A DNA stretch of 42,271 nt from JAKSSE01 sp045597645 (GTDB lineage Bacteria > Bacillota > Clostridia > Lachnospirales > Lachnospiraceae). The stretch is taken from assembly GCA_045597645.1 (NCBI GenBank), contig JAZLKM010000019.1:1-42271 (forward strand). The letters are read 5' to 3'. A program made the position numbers and the translations under genes. Shown one piece after another: positions 8,136 through 15,766 of the stretch (within the stretch, counting starts at the first letter, position 1; each line of letters opens with the position of its first letter). The notes below the pieces were generated by a model, which worked only from the letters and a program-made list of their open reading frames with translations, was not told where the DNA came from and ran no database searches.

Positions 8136-9080
8136 CTAGAACAATGCACTTTCAGGGTCAAGCTTACGCACAATCAGGTTAGATCCCAGTATAAGGATGA
8201 ATCCGATTATTGACTGATACAAGCCTGCTGCTGAAGACATTGACATATTGCCTAACTCCAAAAGACCTCTGTATACATATGTATCTATTGTATTAGTTAC
8301 TGAGAACAGTGATCCCTGGTTCATAGTCACCTGATAGAACAATCCAAAGTCTGAGTAGAAAATACGTCCTACTGCAAGGAGTGTCATCATAACTATTGTT
8401 GGCTTAAGAAGCGGTATAGTGATTTTTCTAATCTGCATCCATTTACTAGCGCCATCAATAGCTGCTGACTCATAGATTCCTCTATCGATTCCAAGAATGG
8501 TTGAGATATAGATAATGCAGTTATAACCTACTACCTTCCATGCGTTAACGAACACTAGAAGGAATGGCCAATATTTTTTCTCCATATACCACTGTATCGG
8601 CTCCTTGCCGAACAAAGGTAAAACGGTATTATTCAAGAATCCATTGTCCATTGAAAGGAAACCATATACCAGGTAGCTTACGATAACCATAGAAATCATA
8701 TATGGCAAAAGAATAAGACACTGGTATACCTTCTTAAGCTTCGAAGTCATCTCCGCAATCAATATGGCTACGAAAACCGCCATGATTGTGTTGACAACTA
8801 TAAATGCCAAATTGTACAGGATGGTATTTCTGGTTATTACGAAAGCATCCTTTGTTCCAAATAAGTATTTAAAGTTGTTAAACCCAACAAAGTCTGAACC
8901 GAAAATACCTTTTTTTGCATTGTACTTCTTGAATGCAAGTACGAGGCCTGGCAAAGGCATGTAGTTGTTAATAAAAAGATAGATAAGTCCTGGCAATGCC
9001 ATAAAGTAGATTGGCAGATATCTTAAAAATCTTTTCTTAAGTGTTTTTTTGTCTGATTTTGTTTTCTCTTGCTTTTTCAT
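8136..9080 (-). CDS. Carbohydrate ABC transporter permease, LplB/YteP type
   Basis: This 314-residue membrane protein has a basic N-terminus (KKTLKKRFLRYLPIYFMALPG) and six hydrophobic segments. The EAA loop AAIDGASKWMQIRKITIPLLKP docks the ATPase. It pairs with the LplC-type permease that follows. A strong hairpin separates it from the upstream binding-protein gene, and its ribosome site is weak, consistent with lower expression than the binding protein. Confidence 0.93.
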   Translation of the reverse strand: MKKQEKTKSDKKTLKKRFLRYLPIYFMALPGLIYLFINNYMPLPGLVLAFKKYNAKKGIFGSDFVGFNNFKYLFGTKDAFVITRNTILYNLAFIVVNTIMAVFVAILIAEMTSKLKKVYQCLILLPYMISMVIVSYLVYGFLSMDNGFLNNTVLPLFGKEPIQWYMEKKYWPFLLVFVNAWKVVGYNCIIYISTILGIDRGIYESAAIDGASKWMQIRKITIPLLKPTIVMMTLLAVGRIFYSDFGLFYQVTMNQGSLFSVTNTIDTYVYRGLLELGNMSMSSAAGLYQSIIGFILILGSNLIVRKLDPESALF

Positions 9081-9100
9081 AAGATTACCATTTTTATTAG

Positions 9101-9129
9101 GGAAGCCGGCTAGGATATAGCCGGCTTCC
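9101..9129 (-). terminator. Intercistronic hairpin between binding protein and permeases
   Basis: GGAAGCCGGCTA (9101-9112) pairs with TAGCCGGCTTCC (9118-9129), a perfect 12-bp GC-rich stem with a 5-base loop. The following minus-strand sequence is A-rich rather than U-rich, so partial termination or 3' protection of the binding-protein mRNA is more likely than full termination. Confidence 0.6.
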
Positions 9130-9162
9130 GGAGAGTAAATTTATTGAAGAAGTAATTGTAAA

Positions 9163-10815
9163 TTAGTTAATTCCATTCTCTGCTGCCCAAGCATCAAGTG
9201 CTGCCTGCTTAGCTTCCATGTACTTCTCAAGGCCAGCCTCCTTAAGAGCATCGTTGAGCTGCTTAAGACCTGTCTCTGGATCAATGAATCCGTAGATTAC
9301 CTGAGGACCGAACTCTTTGTATGCATTCTGAAGAGCGGTGAACTCTGCAGCATAATCGGTGTTGTCCCAAGTGAAGCCAAGTGCCTTAGACTTAACTTTG
9401 CAGTTGTCGTTGAAATCTGCAGTCTGCTGACCTACATCGATTGGGTCACCTTCCCAAACATGTGCAGCATACTGGTTAGGCATAAGCCAAAGAACGTTTG
9501 GATAGTACTCAGAGTTGTCAGCGTTTACGCCGTCAGCCCAGTTGATTGAAGTGTCAGAGTTTACCTTGTACTCTACGCCTTCCTCACCCCAGCAAGCAAG
9601 GTTTGCTACAACTGGATCAGTGTAAAGAGCCTCAAGTACCTGCATAGCTGCAATCGGATCCTCGGTAGCCTGGTTCATGCACCATGGGAATGCTGATACT
9701 GCTGATGATCCCATGAAAGCCTCACCTACGTCGAAGATGGTAATATCACGACCGCACTCACCATTAATCTGGTTCTGGTATGCTGGCTTAGCCTGTGACA
9801 TCATTGCCATGTATGCGCCTGACTTAATTCTTGCAGATGCACCAGTGTTGTCGCTCATAGCATCACCTGAGATGTAACCAGCCTGATTCCAAGCGTACAT
9901 TCTCTCTGCCCATGCCTTGAACATATCTGACTCGTATACGTTCTCAAGAGTAAGGCTGTTTGCAGGATCAAGAAGAGCTCCGTAGTAATCACCAGCGATG
10001 TTATCTACACAGCTACCCTGAGTAAGGATGTTGTCCTGAGTAGAGAATACTACCTTATCTGGATATGCTGCATGAAGTGCTGCAAAAATCTCATCGATAT
10101 CATCTAATGTAGCCTTGTTGTATCCAAGCTCATCCTTCTGGAACTTGCTAAGGTCTACACCTGCTCCCTCAAGGTACTCAGTACCGATGTTGAAGGTAGC
10201 GGTCTGGATTGCATAATCCTTAATTGGCGGAACACCAAGAAGTACACCACCTACGCGGCAGCTATCAAGGTAATCTGATCTAATGAGATCCTTAAGTGCT
10301 GCACCATAGTTATCAATAAGTCCATCCTCCTCAAGATCTGCAGTGTAACCATTGTTTACACAAGTCATGTAACCTGGTCCGCAAGTTGAGAAGAGGTCTA
10401 CCTGCTCTCCTGAAGAAAGCATAAGCTTGAGGTCTTCGCTGTAAGCTGCTGAATCAATAATAAGAAGTTCTACATCAAGACCAAGGGTCTCCTCGGTGTG
10501 TGCGCTGATTGCTGCGTTTACTCTGTCAAGACCTGCCGGTGCTCCGGTCCAGTCGAAGAATGAAACTACAACCTTCTGATACTCACCTGATGCCTCAGCT
10601 GCTGCTTTTCTGTCTGCGATTGCCTGAGCTGCAAGATCGCCTGAAGCTGCAGTATCATCTGTAGTAGCCGCTGTAGAATCAGTTGATGTTGTTGTTGCTC
10701 CTGCTGATGATGAAGCTGCTGGAGCTGAAGCCTCTTTAGCGCCACATCCTGCAAGTGCTGTCACTGACATCGCACCAACAAGAAGAGCAGCTAAAATGTT
10801 CTTTCTCATTTTCAT
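9163..10815 (-). CDS. Extracellular sugar-binding lipoprotein of ABC transporter
   Basis: The protein has 550 residues from the ATG at 10815, which follows AGGAGG. An in-frame TTG at 10908 is possible but lies upstream of the promoter. Basic residues, a hydrophobic stretch and LAGCG (lipobox, Cys24) mark a type II signal peptide. A Ser/Ala/Thr-rich linker (about 25-65) tethers the mature domain. The body resembles the large family 1 solute-binding proteins that accompany LplB/LplC permeases. It should capture arabinose-containing oligosaccharides, inferred from the GH51 gene downstream. Confidence 0.9.
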   Translation of the reverse strand: MKMRKNILAALLVGAMSVTALAGCGAKEASAPAASSSAGATTTSTDSTAATTDDTAASGDLAAQAIADRKAAAEASGEYQKVVVSFFDWTGAPAGLDRVNAAISAHTEETLGLDVELLIIDSAAYSEDLKLMLSSGEQVDLFSTCGPGYMTCVNNGYTADLEEDGLIDNYGAALKDLIRSDYLDSCRVGGVLLGVPPIKDYAIQTATFNIGTEYLEGAGVDLSKFQKDELGYNKATLDDIDEIFAALHAAYPDKVVFSTQDNILTQGSCVDNIAGDYYGALLDPANSLTLENVYESDMFKAWAERMYAWNQAGYISGDAMSDNTGASARIKSGAYMAMMSQAKPAYQNQINGECGRDITIFDVGEAFMGSSAVSAFPWCMNQATEDPIAAMQVLEALYTDPVVANLACWGEEGVEYKVNSDTSINWADGVNADNSEYYPNVLWLMPNQYAAHVWEGDPIDVGQQTADFNDNCKVKSKALGFTWDNTDYAAEFTALQNAYKEFGPQVIYGFIDPETGLKQLNDALKEAGLEKYMEAKQAALDAWAAENGIN

Positions 10816-10831
10816 GTCATTTCCTCCTTTT

Positions 10832-10849
10832 GAGTAAATCGTTTTACTC
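10832..10849. promoter_or_regulatory. LacI-type operator downstream of the promoter
   Basis: GAGTAAATCGTTTTACTC is an 18-base near-perfect palindrome centred on CG, the usual layout of LacI-family operators. It lies between the -10 box and the ribosome site, where binding blocks transcription. A similar site (GTAAAACGTTTTTC) precedes the neighbouring lacI-like gene. Confidence 0.7.
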
Positions 10850-10861
10850 TTGATGTATTGC

Positions 10862-10890
10862 ATTATATTCTCTAGCAAAACTATCGTCAA
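10862..10890 (-). promoter_or_regulatory. Promoter of the arabinoside operon
   Basis: On the minus strand TTGACG (10885-10890) and TATAAT (10862-10867) are separated by 17 bases, 47 bases before the binding-protein start codon. Confidence 0.75.
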
Positions 10891-10939
10891 TATGGCAAAA
10901 TTATACAAACCGACAGCGTTATTTTGTCTATTTTATATA

Positions 10940-10968
10940 TTTAAACGTTTTCGTAAGTGAAACGGTAC
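10940..10968. promoter_or_regulatory. Candidate cre-like or second LacI-type site
   Basis: TTTAAACGTTTTCG (10940-10953) read on the minus strand is CGAAAACGTTTAAA, close to but not identical with the CcpA cre consensus. It abuts GTAAGTGAAACGGTAC (10953-10968), a degenerate palindrome. Both lie upstream of the -35 box. Assignment is tentative. Confidence 0.35.
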
Positions 10969-10971
10969 ACT

Positions 10972-11001
10972 AAAAAACCCGAACGAAAATTTCGTTCGGG
11001 T
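10972..11001 (-). terminator. Rho-independent terminator of the lacI-like gene
   Basis: CCCGAACGA (10978-10986) pairs with TCGTTCGGG (10992-11000) and is followed on the minus strand by TTTTTT (10972-10977). It insulates the operon promoter from the regulator gene. Confidence 0.85.
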
Positions 11002-11024
11002 CAGTATTTTTACTATAATTATAG

Positions 11025-12095
11025 TTACATCATGCTAATATCTTTAACTGAAGATCTCTCAATAAGTTCTCCTGCCACTCTTATATCTGTTAATCCTTCT
11101 AATACTTCTCCCTCACACCTTCGAATAAGCAAGGATACTGCTTCGCTTCCCATTTTTTCAAGGGCTAGCGAAACTGTAGAAAGCGAGGGGTACAGCAATT
11201 CAGACACTTCGTGATTATCATATCCCATTACAGATAGGTCTTCTCCGGGCTTTTTCCCGTTTTGTAGCATATGCTTATAGACTCCAGCTGCTATAAGATC
11301 CGACATACACAAGATCGCCGTTATGTCCTTATCTTTTAATGCCTCCATGCCCTTGTATCCGCCCTGCCTATTCCAGGTCTGGTATTGTACCAATGACGGA
11401 TCATACAGCTTACCTTCTTCAAACATAGCCTTCTGAACTCCTCTTAGTCGATTAACTGTATGAGGGCTCTCTGCTTCTCCGGTAATTATTCCAATTTTTG
11501 TATGGCCTTTAGATAATAAATACTTATATGCTTGATATCCGCCACACTCATCATCAAGTCTAAAGCTAGGTGTTTTCTCATCATTATTTGTCGCATACAC
11601 AAATACAAGAGGCACCTTCTCCAAATTATATGTCATATTTATATGGTGCTCATATCCAGCGATATAAACCACTCCATCTACGTTAAGCGCCTCCATTTTG
11701 CTCATTATCGGTGCAAGAGCCGACTGAAAAAGAGCATCGTCATGCATCCACTTGTCCTTCCAGCGACCAAACAATCTCATATTTTCGATGACAACGCTAT
11801 ATCCCAGTTCTTCACAGCGTGCCATTAGCCCATCTATCATAGGCGAGGTACTGAACTGTATCAGATCCTCCGCTATTACGCCGATGGTCTTTGTTGATGA
11901 TGCCCTAAGATTTTTTGCCAAATAATTAGGCATATATCCCGTCTCTTCAACAGCTTCCATTATTCTGTTAGCTACGCCTTGGCTTACTTTATTTGTTTTC
12001 CCATTAAGTACATTAGATACAGTAGATATTGAAACTCCGCATATTGCTGCAATATCCTTAATAGTAATTGAATTTTCCGAATTTTTCTTTTCCAT
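11025..12095 (-). CDS. LacI family transcriptional regulator of the arabinoside locus
   Basis: The 356 residues start with a LacI helix-turn-helix (ITIKDIAAICGVSISTVSNVLNGK, about 10-33), followed by the hinge and a periplasmic-binding-protein-like sensor domain (IGVIAEDL, DGVVYIAG, GYQAYKYLLSKGHTKIGIITG, MGYDNHEVSELLYPSLSTVSL). It is probably a repressor released by an arabinoside-derived inducer. The effector is inferred from the adjacent transporter and GH51 genes. It is transcribed separately, with its own promoter and terminator. Operator-like GTAAAAC sequences occur in both promoter regions, suggesting autoregulation. Confidence 0.9.
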   Translation of the reverse strand: MEKKNSENSITIKDIAAICGVSISTVSNVLNGKTNKVSQGVANRIMEAVEETGYMPNYLAKNLRASSTKTIGVIAEDLIQFSTSPMIDGLMARCEELGYSVVIENMRLFGRWKDKWMHDDALFQSALAPIMSKMEALNVDGVVYIAGYEHHINMTYNLEKVPLVFVYATNNDEKTPSFRLDDECGGYQAYKYLLSKGHTKIGIITGEAESPHTVNRLRGVQKAMFEEGKLYDPSLVQYQTWNRQGGYKGMEALKDKDITAILCMSDLIAAGVYKHMLQNGKKPGEDLSVMGYDNHEVSELLYPSLSTVSLALEKMGSEAVSLLIRRCEGEVLEGLTDIRVAGELIERSSVKDISMM

Positions 12096-12164
12096 TGGGT
12101 GCTCTCCGCATAAATCTGGTTAGCAAATGAAGTTCCATAGAACTTTTACCTTGTTTTACCTTGC

Positions 12165-12192
12165 ATTCTACCACATATGGAGTAAATGTAAA
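12165..12192 (-). promoter_or_regulatory. Promoter of the lacI-like gene
   Basis: TTTACA (12187-12192) and TAGAAT (12165-12170) on the minus strand are spaced by 16 bases. Two direct half-sites, GGTAAAAG and GGTAAAAC (minus strand; 12143-12160), lie just downstream. Confidence 0.5.
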
Positions 12193-12203
12193 TAGTTTCT
12201 TCG

Positions 12204-12217
12204 GTAAAACGTTTTTC
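12204..12217. promoter_or_regulatory. Operator-like palindrome upstream of the lacI-like gene
   Basis: GTAAAACGTTTTTC matches the arabinoside operator (read on the minus strand as GTAAAACGATTTAC) in the left half and the CG centre. Taken together they suggest a consensus GTAAAACGNTTTAC. Confidence 0.5.
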
Positions 12218-12367
12218 TGTTACGCTTGATTTACATAAAACACCTCTGTTCATATGACTATTCGCCAGTTTAATCGCGATATTTTATTAGATTTTACGTT
12301 CCATATTTTAGTAAAACCTTTTTCTACCATTCTTTGTACCCTTTCAATGTTATTCGCAATATGCTTT

Positions 12368-12417
12368 AAAAGCTGCCCCAGGACTAAAGCTCAGAGGATA
12401 TCTTTTTATTCTTTATA
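12368..12417 (+). repeat. 50-base dispersed element, copy 1
   Basis: It starts AAAAGCTGCCCCAG, contains CTAAAGC and CAG, and ends GATATCTTTTTATT plus CTTTATA. It aligns without gaps to 20428-20477 with 44 of 50 identical bases. The end of the element is 66 bases before the GNAT start, just upstream of the -35 box. Function unknown. Confidence 0.75.
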
Positions 12418-12424
12418 TATACTC

Positions 12425-12453
12425 TTGTTGAAAACCGTTGGTTTTGTTATAAC
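12425..12453 (+). promoter_or_regulatory. Promoter of the GNAT-hydG transcript
   Basis: TTGTTG (12425-12430) and TATAAC (12448-12453) are 17 bases apart. The ribosome site GAGGT at 12474-12478 precedes the ATG at 12484. Confidence 0.5.
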
Positions 12454-12483
12454 GAATAGTGACTAATTAATGTGAGGTAGCAT

Positions 12484-12966
12484 ATGAACTATTCTATTCG
12501 CAAAATCGAAAAAAAAGATGATGTCGCTATTGCCGCTATCATTCGTCAATGCTTAATCGAGTATGGCGGGGACCATAGACCTGATACAGCCTGGGCTGAC
12601 CCGTATTTAGACCATTTTTCTGATGTATATGTAAATCACAACAACTGCTACTGGGTAGCTGAAAACGATGTGGGTGTTGTCGTTGCTGGTGTTGGAATCG
12701 GCCCCCTTACTGGATCTGATGATATATGTGAACTTCAGAAAATGTATTGTCTACCGGAATACCGTGGAACCGGCATCGCTCAGGCTCTTATGGACAAAGC
12801 CCTATCATTTGCAAAGACTCTTTATACAGGTTGCTACTTGGAGACATTGCAGAATATGGATAGAGCTAAGCGCTTTTATGAAAAAAACGGCTTTTCTCAC
12901 ACTACAGACACCATCGGTAATACAGGACACAGTGGATGTGATTATCACTATGTCTTATTTTTCTAG
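12484..12966 (+). CDS. GNAT family N-acetyltransferase
   Basis: The protein has 160 residues. The acetyl-CoA binding segment reads ELQKMYCLPEYRGTGIAQALMDKALSFAK, with the R/Q-x-x-G-x-G/A motif as RGTGIA. The C-terminal GNAT strand follows as CYLETLQNMDRAKRFYEKNGF. It transfers an acetyl group to an amine, but the substrate is unknown. It is the first gene of a two-gene transcript, 15 bases before hydG. No link between this acetyltransferase and hydrogenase maturation is known to me. Confidence 0.88.
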   Translation: MNYSIRKIEKKDDVAIAAIIRQCLIEYGGDHRPDTAWADPYLDHFSDVYVNHNNCYWVAENDVGVVVAGVGIGPLTGSDDICELQKMYCLPEYRGTGIAQALMDKALSFAKTLYTGCYLETLQNMDRAKRFYEKNGFSHTTDTIGNTGHSGCDYHYVLFF

Positions 12967-12981
12967 AAAGAAGGACCTTTT

Positions 12982-14400
12982 TTGTTTAATCCAAGTTCTT
13001 TAAAAGCAGACGAATTCATCTGTGACGAGGAGATACAAGACACTCTAAAGTTCGCTGATGATAACAAGAATAATGTACAGCTTATCGATCAAATAATAGC
13101 AAAAGCAAAACTTCGTAAAGGCCTTTCGCACAGGGAAGCCTCTGTTCTCTTGGCTTGCGAGATGCCAGACAAATTGCAGGAAGTATATGACTTAGCGCGA
13201 CAGATTAAACAGGATTATTACGGAAATAGAATTGTTCTTTTTGCTCCACTCTATCTTTCTAATTACTGCATCAATGGCTGCGTATACTGTCCATATCATC
13301 TGAAAAACAAGCATATCGCCAGAAAAAAGCTCACGCAGGAAGAGATTATTAAAGAAGTCACTGCTCTTCAGGATATGGGACATAAGCGTCTCGCTATAGA
13401 ACTAGGTGAGGATCCTGTTAATAATCCTATAGAATATGTGCTTGAGTGTATAAATACCATCTACAGTATTAAACATAAAAATGGCTCCATAAGACGTGTA
13501 AATGTAAATATAGCAGCAACAACCGTTGAAAACTACAGGAAACTTAAGAATGCTGGCATCGGCACGTACATACTTTTCCAAGAAACCTACAATAAGCGAA
13601 GCTATGAAGAACTTCACCCAACCGGTCCTAAGCATGATTACGCATATCATACCGAAGCTATGGACCGTGCTATGGAGGGCGGCATAGACGACGTTGGTCT
13701 TGGGGTTCTCTTTGGCCTTGAGATGTATAGGTATGAATTTGCAGGACTTCTCATGCATGCTGAACATCTGGAAGCTGTACATGGAGTGGGACCGCACACT
13801 ATAAGTGTTCCTCGAGTAAAGCGCGCCGATGATATAGACCCTGACGCCTTTGATAATGGCATTTCTGATGATATTTTTGCCAAAATCTGCGCTCTGATCA
13901 GAATCTCTGTCCCATACACAGGTATGATTATTTCTACCAGAGAATCTCAAGCCGTGAGGGAAAAGGTGCTTCCTTTAGGTGTCTCTCAGATAAGCGGCGC
14001 CTCTCGCACCAGTGTCGGCGGTTATGCCGAGCCCGAACCAGAGGAAGAAAACTCTGCACAGTTCGATGTCAGTGATAACCGGTCTCTGGATGAAGTGGTC
14101 AACTGGCTTATGAAGCTAGGTCACATCCCCAGCTTTTGCACTGCCTGTTATAGAGAAGGCCGCACAGGTGACAGATTTATGGAGCTATGCAAGAATATGC
14201 AGATACTAAACTGCTGCCATCCAAATGCTCTTCTAACTCTTAAGGAATATTTGATGGATTACGCCGGCGAGGATACTCGCATGATTGGCAACGCCCTTAT
14301 TGATAAGGAACTGGAAAACATACCCAATCCTAAAGCAAAGGAAACATGTATGAAGCATCTTTACAACATAGAACAGGGACATCGTGATTTTAGATTTTAA
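12982..14400 (+). CDS. hydG: [FeFe]-hydrogenase H-cluster radical SAM maturase HydG
   Basis: HydG is a tyrosine lyase that makes the CO and CN- ligands (Fe(CO)2(CN) synthon) for the H-cluster. The 472 residues carry the radical SAM cluster motif C96-x3-C100-x2-C103 (NYCINGCVYCPYH) and the HydG-specific C-terminal cluster C386-x2-C389-x22-C412. The length matches the family. The start is TTG at 12982, six bases after AAGGA. It follows a GNAT gene and ends at a strong terminator. HydE, HydF and the hydrogenase itself are not in this window, so they must be elsewhere. HydG implies fermentative H2 metabolism. Confidence 0.95.
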   Translation: MFNPSSLKADEFICDEEIQDTLKFADDNKNNVQLIDQIIAKAKLRKGLSHREASVLLACEMPDKLQEVYDLARQIKQDYYGNRIVLFAPLYLSNYCINGCVYCPYHLKNKHIARKKLTQEEIIKEVTALQDMGHKRLAIELGEDPVNNPIEYVLECINTIYSIKHKNGSIRRVNVNIAATTVENYRKLKNAGIGTYILFQETYNKRSYEELHPTGPKHDYAYHTEAMDRAMEGGIDDVGLGVLFGLEMYRYEFAGLLMHAEHLEAVHGVGPHTISVPRVKRADDIDPDAFDNGISDDIFAKICALIRISVPYTGMIISTRESQAVREKVLPLGVSQISGASRTSVGGYAEPEPEEENSAQFDVSDNRSLDEVVNWLMKLGHIPSFCTACYREGRTGDRFMELCKNMQILNCCHPNALLTLKEYLMDYAGEDTRMIGNALIDKELENIPNPKAKETCMKHLYNIEQGHRDFRF

Positions 14401-14452
14401 ATATTGCAAGTAAATAGGCTCTTGCTATTAAGTGCAAACCTAGAAGCAAAAA

Positions 14453-14485
14453 ATATACCTCTGAGTTTTTAGCTCAGAGGTATAT
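14453..14485. terminator. Bidirectional terminator between hydG and fucO
   Basis: ATATACCTCTGAG (14453-14465) pairs with CTCAGAGGTATAT (14473-14485). A-rich sequence on the left and T-rich on the right allow termination of both converging genes. Confidence 0.85.
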
Positions 14486-14496
14486 TTTTCTATATA

Positions 14497-15639
14497 TTAC
14501 ATTATCTTGCGGAACATTGCCTCAAAGTCTGCTATAGTAGCCGGCTTCGGGTTACCTGGTGCACATGCATCTGCAGCTGCTGACTCGCAAAGGAAAGGTA
14601 AATCCTCTTCCTTAATATCAAGCTTAGTAGGAATCCCTACGTCTACTGAAAGCTGTCTTACAGCATCGATTGCTGCCTTGCGGTACTCTGCCTCAGACAT
14701 TCCTGTTGTGTCCACATCGAATGCCTCAGCGATATCCTTAAACTTAGTACCAGTACACTCCTGATTGAATTCCATCACGATAGGAAGCATCATAGCACAT
14801 GCTACTCCATGAGGAGTATCATATACTGCACCAAGAGTGTGTGCCATAGAATGTGCTATTCCAAGACCTACATTTGAGTATGCCATAGCTGTTACATACT
14901 GAGCGAGAGCCATTCCCTCGCGGCCATCCGGATCGTTATCTACGGCCTTGCGGAGATTCTTTGCGATAAGCTGAATAGCCTTAAGGTCCAGACAGTCAGC
15001 CAGTTCCCATGCTCCCGCTGTAGTATAGCCCTCAATAGCATGAGTAAGCGCATCCATACCGGTTGATGCGGTGAGTCCCTTTGGCATTGATGCCATCATA
15101 TCTGGATCTACTACTGCAACATCCGGGATGTCGTTAGGATCTACGCATACGAATTTTCTCTTCTTCTCTACGTCAGTGATAACATAGTTAATAGTTGACT
15201 CTGCTCCTGTACCGCCTGTAGTAGGTACAGCAATAGTAAATACTGTACGATTCTTGGTAGGTGACAATCCCTCAAGTGAGCGCACATCATAGAACTCTGG
15301 ATTGTTTACAATAATGCCGATTCCTTTTCCGGTATCCATTGATGAACCACCACCGATGGTTATCATGAAATCTGCCCCTGATGCCTTGTATGCATCTACT
15401 CCATGCTGTACATTTTCAATGGTTGGATTTGGCTTAATGTCTGAGTAAAGCTCATAAGCGATACCATTCTTCTCCAGTAGGTCGGTAACCTTTGCAGATA
15501 CTCCGAACTTTACAAGATCTGGATCAGATGCCACAAATGCCTTCTTGAAGCCTTTGCTAGCAACGATGCCTGGAATCTCGTTGATTGCGCCATGTCCATG
15601 GAAGGACATACCATTGAGTACAAAACGATTAACTGCCAT
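14497..15639 (-). CDS. fucO: Lactaldehyde reductase-like iron alcohol dehydrogenase (FucO)
   Basis: The protein has 380 residues. It closely resembles E. coli FucO as I remember it: NNPEFYDVRSLEGLSPT, INYVITD, RKFVCVDPNDIPDVA and GMDALTHAIEGYTTAGAW. The metal ligands fall at the same numbers as in FucO: Asp196, His200, His263 and His277. GGGSSMD (97-102) binds the cofactor. FucO reduces L-lactaldehyde to 1,2-propanediol with NADH during fucose or rhamnose fermentation. No fucose or rhamnose genes are nearby, so the substrate may differ. The ribosome site AGGAGGGG is strong. The gene lies 127 bases after GH43 and probably has its own promoter. Confidence 0.85.
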   Translation of the reverse strand: MAVNRFVLNGMSFHGHGAINEIPGIVASKGFKKAFVASDPDLVKFGVSAKVTDLLEKNGIAYELYSDIKPNPTIENVQHGVDAYKASGADFMITIGGGSSMDTGKGIGIIVNNPEFYDVRSLEGLSPTKNRTVFTIAVPTTGGTGAESTINYVITDVEKKRKFVCVDPNDIPDVAVVDPDMMASMPKGLTASTGMDALTHAIEGYTTAGAWELADCLDLKAIQLIAKNLRKAVDNDPDGREGMALAQYVTAMAYSNVGLGIAHSMAHTLGAVYDTPHGVACAMMLPIVMEFNQECTGTKFKDIAEAFDVDTTGMSEAEYRKAAIDAVRQLSVDVGIPTKLDIKEEDLPFLCESAAADACAPGNPKPATIADFEAMFRKIM

Positions 15640-15766
15640 AAAAAACCCCTCCTAATATTGTTCTTGTGGTATTCCACATAAATAGAATTTACCATCTATC
15701 ACGATGTTTTTCTAGCTAATCACTGCGCCTTGCGAATTATTGGTCGTTACTGCAAATATATCGGTC

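Larger units (their letters stand above)
12096..12483. other. 388-base intergenic region with regulatory signals only
   Basis: This gap holds the lacI promoter and half-sites, the palindrome at 12204, a further GTAAAAC at 12311, the first copy of the 50-base element and the GNAT-hydG promoter. I see no convincing gene; the 70-codon frame at 12254-12466 lacks a ribosome site and runs through the repeated element. Confidence 0.6.

Noticed and set aside
10566..10754. Gln/Leu-rich frame within the binding-protein gene
   Set aside because: It is another frame of the codons for the Ala/Ser/Thr linker of the lipoprotein; composition is an artefact.
10816..10908. N-terminal extension of the binding protein from TTG at 10908
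   Set aside because: The extension covers the -10 box and operator; the ATG at 10815 has AGGAGG and starts a lipoprotein signal peptide.
12368..12417. 50-base element as rho-independent terminator
   Set aside because: The T-rich end suggested it, but no stable hairpin forms before it on either strand in both copies.
12254..12466. 70-codon open frame between the lacI-like and GNAT genes
   Set aside because: No ribosome site, no recognisable domain, and it runs through the repeated 50-base element and promoter.
13402..13950. 182-codon frame on the minus strand inside hydG
   Set aside because: It lies opposite a well-conserved hydG and has no ribosome site or family resemblance; a frame shadow.
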